64,000 bases of DNA from Hemileia vastatrix (lineage: Eukaryota > Basidiomycota > Pucciniomycetes > Pucciniales > Zaghouaniaceae). The stretch lies in assembly GCA_030280995.1 (NCBI GenBank), contig JASXTE010000021.1, forward strand, positions 310,001-374,000. Direction: 5' to 3'. The notes beneath the pieces are model-generated. The model did no database searches, was not told the DNA's origin, and saw only the letters and a program-made list of their open reading frames with translations. Positions 58,972-64,000 of the stretch are shown here, one piece after another. How positions within the stretch are numbered: position 1 is the stretch's first letter; each line of letters starts with the position of its first letter. The translations under genes were made by a program, and so were the position numbers.

Positions 58972-59878
58972 TGTAGACAATCCTATAGTACTAGCTATAG
59001 GCCTTGACCAAGGTAGTTGGAGTAAAACCAGAAAGAATAACCCCTATCCCTTTAGAAAAACAAGTGAGATTTACCTGTTGCATCAAATTGGAGATCTGTT
59101 TGCTAAACCCTCTAATTAAACACTCTTGACCTCTTTAAAAGTGAAGATAATAGTCCCAGACAGACTACTAGAAAAAGTTGAAATGAACAGTAATATATTC
59201 CAACAAAACACAAGACAATGAGACAGTGAGGAACAGAGAGGCGATGAGTAAAGAGATCAGATGATTCCCCTAAAAATCTTCCCACACACGCATCATACAG
59301 CCAGCGCACAGACCACCCTGACCAATTCCCCAGCCTTTTTCATGCATAAAAGTGCATTTTAGCGCCTCCCCAGTGCCCAGGCAGCCAGGCCACTTGGAGG
59401 CGGCTCCGCTTGGGGGCGGGCGGGCCGCTTCTAGGCCCTAAAACACCCATACAACCCATAAAAACCCTAAAAAACCCTAAAAACCCATAACTTCACTAAT
59501 AAACAAGATAAACACACATAAGACATACCAAAATGAAAAGAAAATGAATGAAAATAAGCTGAGACATAATAAGTGACCCTAGCTTAAGCCTACATATGAA
59601 CCACTAAGCAATAAACATCCGATAAATACCAATAACAACACCATAACTACCCTATAAAGCAAGGTAACCACCCATAAGGGATACCAAAATGAAGAGAAAA
59701 AAAAGGAAATTAAGCTGAGACATAATAAGTGACCCTAGCTTAAGCCTCCATAAAAACTACTAAATATCACCTAAAGATGAAAAAAACCACTAATAACACC
59801 ATAACCCCAATAACACCCTACATACCAAATACCTCCAAATATGCACTCCAAAGGCCTACCCAGGTTTGGATCACCACA
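58972..59878 (-). repeat. 5' LTR of element B
   Basis: Same ends as the 3' LTR; lacks the 19 bp AAAATCCAGCTTTCCCAG-type segment present there. Followed inward by the PBS. The target-site copy ACGG lies outside at 59879-59882. Confidence 0.9.
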
Positions 59879-60423
59879 ACGGTGCAGTTTAACCTCTTGC
59901 TGGAGGCCCAAAAATTTATCTTGATGATCTCTACAAAAATAATTCTTTTCTTCTTTTTTAATTATCTTCAGATTTTTTTCTTGCTTTTCTTCAGTTATCT
60001 TGAAATTTTTATCTTCATTTCTTGAGTTTTCTTCCATCCTACAAAAATAACCAGGGGTTTCCCCAATGCTCACAGACGTGGCCCAGGTAATGTTTTTGAA
60101 AGGTGTAGAAGAAACCCTAGCATTGCACAATTGGGAGGAATTACTTTTAGACCCCAATCTAACCACTCCACAGCTTTTCCTCATATCTTTCAATAAAGAT
60201 ATATAACCAATATTCTTTTTCAAACCTGAATTAAAATTAATTTAAAATCTTGAGAAAGAACAGATACTTGATAAAAAACATGAAGAATACTTTCAGAGAA
60301 GCGAAAAATTAAAAAGAGAAAGTTGAAAATCCACTTGGTATATCTCCAAGGGAGCTGGCCTACAACAACCTGGGATTTCCTCATCTTGGGGAGAGGTTTT
60401 AGCACTAGGGCGATCAGCTCTCA
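59879..60423 (-). pseudogene. Element A linker, part above the nested insertion
   Basis: Encodes RKSCGVVRLGSKSNSSQLC, STPFKNITWATSVSIGETPG, a Lys/Glu-rich stretch (ITEEKQEKNLKIIKKEEKN) and HQDKFLGLQQEVKLH, which continues across the B insertion into the repeats at 53911. The RKSCGVV module is a second copy of that at about 53710-53560. The remaining 60224-60423 is weakly coding (TKWIF..., MRKSQVV) and unassigned. Confidence 0.75.
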
Positions 60424-60899
60424 TCACTCTAAAAAAGACAGACTCTCAGTAGAGCCTGAGCCACACTCCAAAAAACCAGAGGCGGCAACCACTTCCCTTC
60501 TTCTCCTACAACAATCCATGCACTGGCACATTGAAGACAAGCTAGGCCTGGTCTCCCAACCATCATCTCCAGGAGATGATAGCCTTATGTGAAGTCTCCT
60601 TTCATCTTCACCAGTCAACTCCAAAATGATTCCCATATCAAACTGATAACCAATTCTTGCTTGAAAATCCATCAAAAATGGTCCACCCAAAACAGCTTTT
60701 ACATTACCTTTGGCAATGTAAAAATGAACCTTTCCGGAGACTCCACCAATACCAGCCTCACAAATTTGGCTGTACCAATCAAGTCAGTGACATGGCCACC
60801 AATCCCTCTTAAATTTCCACCAATTCTTGTCTTGATGGGGAGGCCCAGATGAGTAGCCTCAAACAAAGAAATCAGGTTAATCTGAGAACCTGAATCCAC
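60424..60899 (-). pseudogene. Element A aspartic protease
   Basis: Active-site DSGSQINLI at 60899-60873, preceded by NVTLNGREARA and a stop, followed by LFEATHLGLPIKTRIGGN, IGGHVTDLIGTAKF. A one-base shift near 60735 moves to the frame of GGPFLMDFQARIGYQFDMGI, the end of the retropepsin fold (second loop and C-terminal helix). Cleaves the polyprotein when functional; broken here. Confidence 0.85.
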
Positions 60900-61039
60900 C
60901 TATGCCCTAGCCTCCCTGCCATTCAGAGTGACATTAACATAACCCAGAGGAGCAGAAAAATAAGTTTCCAACCCCTCTCCAAACTTCTCAGAAGAATCAC
61001 AAATGTATTCCACCTCCCCAGAAGAAACCCTTCTTCTGG

Positions 61040-61555
61040 TCAAAAACTTTTTTGTCTATTAGCCAACCCATGACTGATAGCATACAATTCCCCATAAGAA
61101 AGGGAAACATGACCCTGATCCATCCTTTCCAGAACAGAGCTCATAACATTAAATTGGCCAGAAACTACTGGCCTCTCAAAGTGAGCCCTTGGCTTCACTA
61201 CCTTGGTCCTAGAAATCTCCTGAGGACCAGGACCACCAACAGGAATCAAGCCAGATCCTTCACCAGCACCTCTAACTCCAGCAGGCTTTGGCAATGAAGC
61301 CAAAGGGACATCCTCCTCCGAGTAAGAATCAACATCCATTGGCATTGGCTCACAATTCTTGTCCAATGCACCAAAACTGGGGGGGTCCATATCAGCAATC
61401 CCCTTCTGCATCTTGTACAGCTCATCTTTTCTGCACTTCCTCCTGGCTGCACTCAGCTTAGAATCCACCTTTGAAGCCTTAGGCTTTGGTTGGGCCTGAG
61501 CACTGCTCTTAGGCCCTCCCACCTTTCCTACTTCTATGTCATAAACACCAGCCAA
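61040..61555 (-). pseudogene. Element A Gag-protease spacer region
   Basis: In the Gag frame after one TAA (61566-61568). Contains FLAGVYDIEVGKVGG, Lys/Arg-rich SAARRKCRKDELYKMQKG, PMPMDVDSYSEEDVPLASLP and SSVLERMDQGHVSLSYGELY, a pattern typical of the region before the protease in this lineage. It ends at TGA 61040 within AAAAAAGTTTTTGA; the protease continues in the -1 frame from there. Confidence 0.75.
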
Positions 61556-61567
61556 GAATTCACTACT

Positions 61568-62788
61568 TTACTGTCCACCACAAGAATACAACTTCAATCC
61601 ACCAAAGGAAGTAGAAAAAGAAACCTTATTAACCTCCTTCCATTTTCCCTTGACATCATCATCTGCCTTAGCAGAAGACTTCCCCTGATCAGGGATCTCC
61701 TCAAACATTGGCCTCCTTTGATTGAGACCATTCCTTCTCCTGACCAAATCAACAGGAGCCTGCCCCTCACTGGGCTTCACAAATGAACCATCAGGGAACT
61801 TGAACACCCTGCCCTCAAACTCCACCTTTCCTTCTGACAAATGTCTGTTCAGAGCCCAACAATCATTGGACTTGTGCCCCTTCCTACTGCAATAATAGCA
61901 GACCCAAGGATCACTCCTACTAGCCCTCCTATCAAAATCTCTGGGCTGAGAAGGAGCCCTATTGGCCTTCTTAGCCTCCTGAACAAAAATATGTAGCTGT
62001 TTTGTCAGATCAGCCAACTGCTCCACCACTAGGTTCCTCTCCTGCTTGGGAACTTTAACCATATTCTTCTCTTCTTTCTTCACTCTACTCTCCTCTTCAG
62101 CCAAAGCCTCACTGACTTTGCTGACATATTTTGCACACCCCTCCTGATAGGTGTCCACAGCCAATAACTTCAAATGGGCCTCCACAGCCTCCTTAATCTT
62201 GTCCAAGGCTGGCAAGATCTGGTCCCCATTGAAAAGAGTCTTCATCAAGTCCTTCCTTGACAACTCCTTCAACACATCCATCCTGACATATCTACCCAGG
62301 GTAGACCAAAAAACATCCTTGGATGCATTTTCATGTGCCAGCTCCTCCACTTCCACCAAATATTCTACCACAGGATCAAACTGTATCAGAAACTTCCTGT
62401 AACTAAGTAAGTTACAAACACCACCATAATACTGCAATTCACTGACAACCTTGTTCAGATCCACCATAGTGAACCTGACACCCCATCTATCCACCATCTC
62501 CCTACACAACAACTTCCAGTCCCCCTTCTTGTAGCCAGACATGGCCACAACCTCTTTCTCCACTGCCCTATCACCAATGAAGAACATGATCTGCTTCACC
62601 ATGTCCAGGTAAGAAGCACCATCCACACCAGCAGCAGCTTCATATTTCTCCAGAAACCACTTCACATCTTCCCCATTAAACTTGGTACCATCCCAAGTTT
62701 TAATCCTAACACACTCCCTAAAAATCACAGCAGGAGGACCTTCCCCTCCACTGACAGTCACCAAAGGTATAGAAGAGCCAGAAGCCAT
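61568..62788 (-). CDS. Element A Gag, 406 residues
   Basis: Capsid precursor. ATG 62788 (MASGSSIPLVTVSGG), about 90 bp after the PBS. Order: VRIKTWDGTKFNGEDVKWF, MVKQIMFFIGDRAVEKEVV, MVDRWGVRFTMVDLNKVVSE (Gag core), coiled-coil and Lys-rich region (about 230-290), zinc knuckle CYYCSRKGHKSNDC (C-x2-C-x4-H-x4-C), then EGRVFKFPDGSFVKP and a C-terminus ending SCGGQ at TAA. Open and undamaged over its full length; the stop at its end may be natural or may be a nonsense change, since the same frame continues for 171 codons. Confidence 0.85.
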   Translation of the reverse strand: MASGSSIPLVTVSGGEGPPAVIFRECVRIKTWDGTKFNGEDVKWFLEKYEAAAGVDGASYLDMVKQIMFFIGDRAVEKEVVAMSGYKKGDWKLLCREMVDRWGVRFTMVDLNKVVSELQYYGGVCNLLSYRKFLIQFDPVVEYLVEVEELAHENASKDVFWSTLGRYVRMDVLKELSRKDLMKTLFNGDQILPALDKIKEAVEAHLKLLAVDTYQEGCAKYVSKVSEALAEEESRVKKEEKNMVKVPKQERNLVVEQLADLTKQLHIFVQEAKKANRAPSQPRDFDRRASRSDPWVCYYCSRKGHKSNDCWALNRHLSEGKVEFEGRVFKFPDGSFVKPSEGQAPVDLVRRRNGLNQRRPMFEEIPDQGKSSAKADDDVKGKWKEVNKVSFSTSFGGLKLYSCGGQ

Positions 62789-62858
62789 TCTTCTAGACCA
62801 AAATCACTAAAAAAGGCCAACCAAAGAAAACAGAGATTCCAAAGAACTAGCAGGTCCA

Positions 62859-62875
62859 CCCCACATTGGGTGCCA
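62859..62875 (-). other. tRNA-Lys primer-binding site of element A
   Basis: The minus strand reads TGGCACCCAATGTGGGG, four bases inside the LTR. It matches the complement of the tRNA-Lys(CUU) 3' end with two mismatches and aligns with the site in B. Confidence 0.82.
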
Positions 62876-62879
62876 GAAA

Positions 62880-63961
62880 TGTAGACAATCCTATAGTACT
62901 AGCTATAGGCCTTGACCAAGGGAGTTGGAGAAACCCCAGAGAGAAAATCCCCTGTCCCTTTAAAAAATGTAAAGTGAGATTTACCTGCTACAGTAAATTG
63001 GATCCTGTTGCTAAAGCCCCTTTTCCAACACACTTGACTGCCTAATCAGCCAAGAAAGTACTCTCCAGACAGACTACCAAACCAAAGAACTGAAATGTAG
63101 ACCAATGTCCACACCAGAGAAATCAATGATACTTCATGTAGGTTAAAAATCCACACCAGAGACAGAAATAATACTTGACATAGCTTGCAAGACTACACTA
63201 GAGAAAACAGTTTCCAAACTTGAGTTAAATGAAGAACTAACCTTGCAACAAACACAGCCGATTGTGGCCAAAAAACAGTGAAAACTGAGTGAGGAACAAG
63301 GATATTACCTCCAGATGGTTGTATGATAATTAAAGTTTCCCCAAACCGTCTTATTCACTATATACACACAGACCACTATCTAAGAGCCCATGCACAGCAA
63401 CAAATCTGGTGTTTTTGAGCTCCAAATTGCATAAAACTCTTCTAGAAACGCTTTCCAGCCTTCTAGCACCAAGGCGGGTGGTCTGCCTGAGGCAGCCGGA
63501 CCACCCTGATAGCAGAAAACCACCAAAAACCTCCAAAAATACCCAAAATACTTAGAAAAAGAAACTACGACTACTAAAACCTTTAAAACACATAATTAGG
63601 CTATAACACCTTTGAGACATGAAATGTAGAGAAATATTAGCCCATTCTAATGGTACTAATCACTTAACCCTAAGACTTAAGGTTAGCCTGTAAAACAGGA
63701 AAAACAAAATTAAACAGCTATCTTTTAAAATGAAAAATGAGAAATAATCCTTTAAATACTTAGAATATGAAAAATGTCAAAAAGACATAAAACATAGAGA
63801 AAATCCAGGGCTATCCAATGGTAATACCCACATCCCTGTAGTCCCAATATTTGCTAAATAATTCCAGAAAAACACCCAATTATTAAATAATGCCATTTAA
63901 GACATATCAAAACAATGCCAAATAGACCAACAAAGGGCTCTGCCAAGGTTGGAAGACCACA
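62880..63961 (-). repeat. 5' LTR of element A
   Basis: Plus-strand TGTAGACAATCCTATAG...GGAAGACCACA, 1082 bp. The first 60 bases are nearly identical to the B LTRs, the rest is diverged, so A and B are separate subfamilies. The outer flank begins at 63962. No partner LTR exists in the window. Confidence 0.82.
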
Positions 63962-64000
63962 CCGCCTTTTACAGGAAGACCTAGCTCCACAGCATCATCT
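63962..64000. other. Flank of element A, window edge
   Basis: Thirty-nine bases outside the LTR; too short to interpret. Confidence 0.4.

Larger units (their letters stand above)
53912..59878 (-). mobile_element. Element B: non-autonomous relative of A, nested in A
   Basis: LTRs 53912-54837 (926 bp) and 58972-59878 (907 bp) are nearly identical; a 19-bp indel at about 54275 explains the length difference. The host sequence of A resumes on both sides with shared ACGG (53908-53911 and 59879-59882), a 4-bp target duplication. Internal content is a Gag with an acidic tail and an RT fragment; protease, RNase H and integrase are absent, so it depended on a relative such as A. Confidence 0.9.
49031..63961 (-). 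mobile_element. Element A: tRNA-Lys-primed Ty3/gypsy retrotransposon, 3' end lost, hosting element B
   Basis: 5' LTR 62880-63961, PBS 62859-62875, then Gag, protease, (nested B), RT, RNase H and integrase on the minus strand down to 50195, followed by a 3' untranslated region rich in stem-loops. No 3' LTR is present: beyond 49026 lies G3, and past G3 the flank is a 57-bp T-rich stretch ending at the CTGTGGTG terminus. GC is clearly higher than in G1-G3. Several stops and shifts make it inactive. Confidence 0.88.

Noticed and set aside
1..64000. tRNA or rRNA genes
   Set aside because: No cloverleaf, A/B-box pair or rRNA core sequence was recognised by eye; the tRNA-like pieces at 58951 and 62859 are primer-binding sites.

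Overview
This is eukaryotic nuclear DNA from a basidiomycete fungus, most likely a rust (Pucciniales). The grounds are short GT-AG introns of about 58-73 nt, strongly AT-rich spacers, a Tnp2-type transposase with the basidiomycete domain order, and Ty3/gypsy polyproteins that resemble (from memory, not searched) the families that fill rust genomes. Species is not determinable by eye. Almost everything here is mobile or repetitive DNA in several nested layers; only one gene (34131-35249, plus strand) looks intact.

Layout. 1-3701: 5' LTR and gag of Ty3/gypsy copy G1 (plus strand), cut at 3702 by the terminus of another element (CACCACAG end with a hairpin). 4294-5530: solo LTR with perfect target duplication CTTAA. 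6180-12659: satellite of about 10.7 units of ~606 bp, each complete unit holding a near-perfect 38-46 bp palindrome. 12660-21375: G2, a Ty3/gypsy chromovirus-like copy (minus strand) with two LTRs but unequal flanks. 21376-39713: a minus-strand cluster with a decayed unknown multi-exon gene, a 1.9-kb array of palindromes centred on TTGATCAA, a decayed unknown gene, a decayed Tnp2 transposase, the intact plus-strand gene, and a SNF2/RAD5-like helicase pseudogene split by a solo LTR (36568-37745, duplication AACTG). A second CACCACAG-type terminus closes this block at 39713. 39771-49025: G3, a G1/G2-type copy with two 1190-bp LTRs and duplication AACAT. 49031-63961: element A, a different Ty3/gypsy lineage primed by tRNA-Lys, lacking its 3' LTR, and holding nested element B (53912-59878, duplication ACGG), a gutted relative with an acidic Gag tail.

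Main biological signal. Inside gag of G1, G2 and G3 there is a second reading frame (+1 relative to Gag, 171-187 codons) that encodes a coiled coil, a Trp-rich block and a basic proline-rich tail. G2 and G3 are clearly diverged, yet this frame is better conserved between them than the Gag frame it overlaps. A 58-nt (G2) or 64-nt (G3) GT-AG intron with good donor, branch and acceptor signals would join the Gag N-terminus exactly into this frame, while the unspliced RNA stays open in the Gag frame. This looks like a dual-coding gag controlled by intron retention. The second striking signal is the satellite palindrome, whose dyad symmetry is kept through paired changes in different units.

All retrotransposon copies, the transposase and the helicase carry stop codons or frameshifts, so the region is a decaying transposon cluster rather than a set of working genes. 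Coordinates of decayed genes are approximate at exon edges; all family assignments come from motif reading, not database search.
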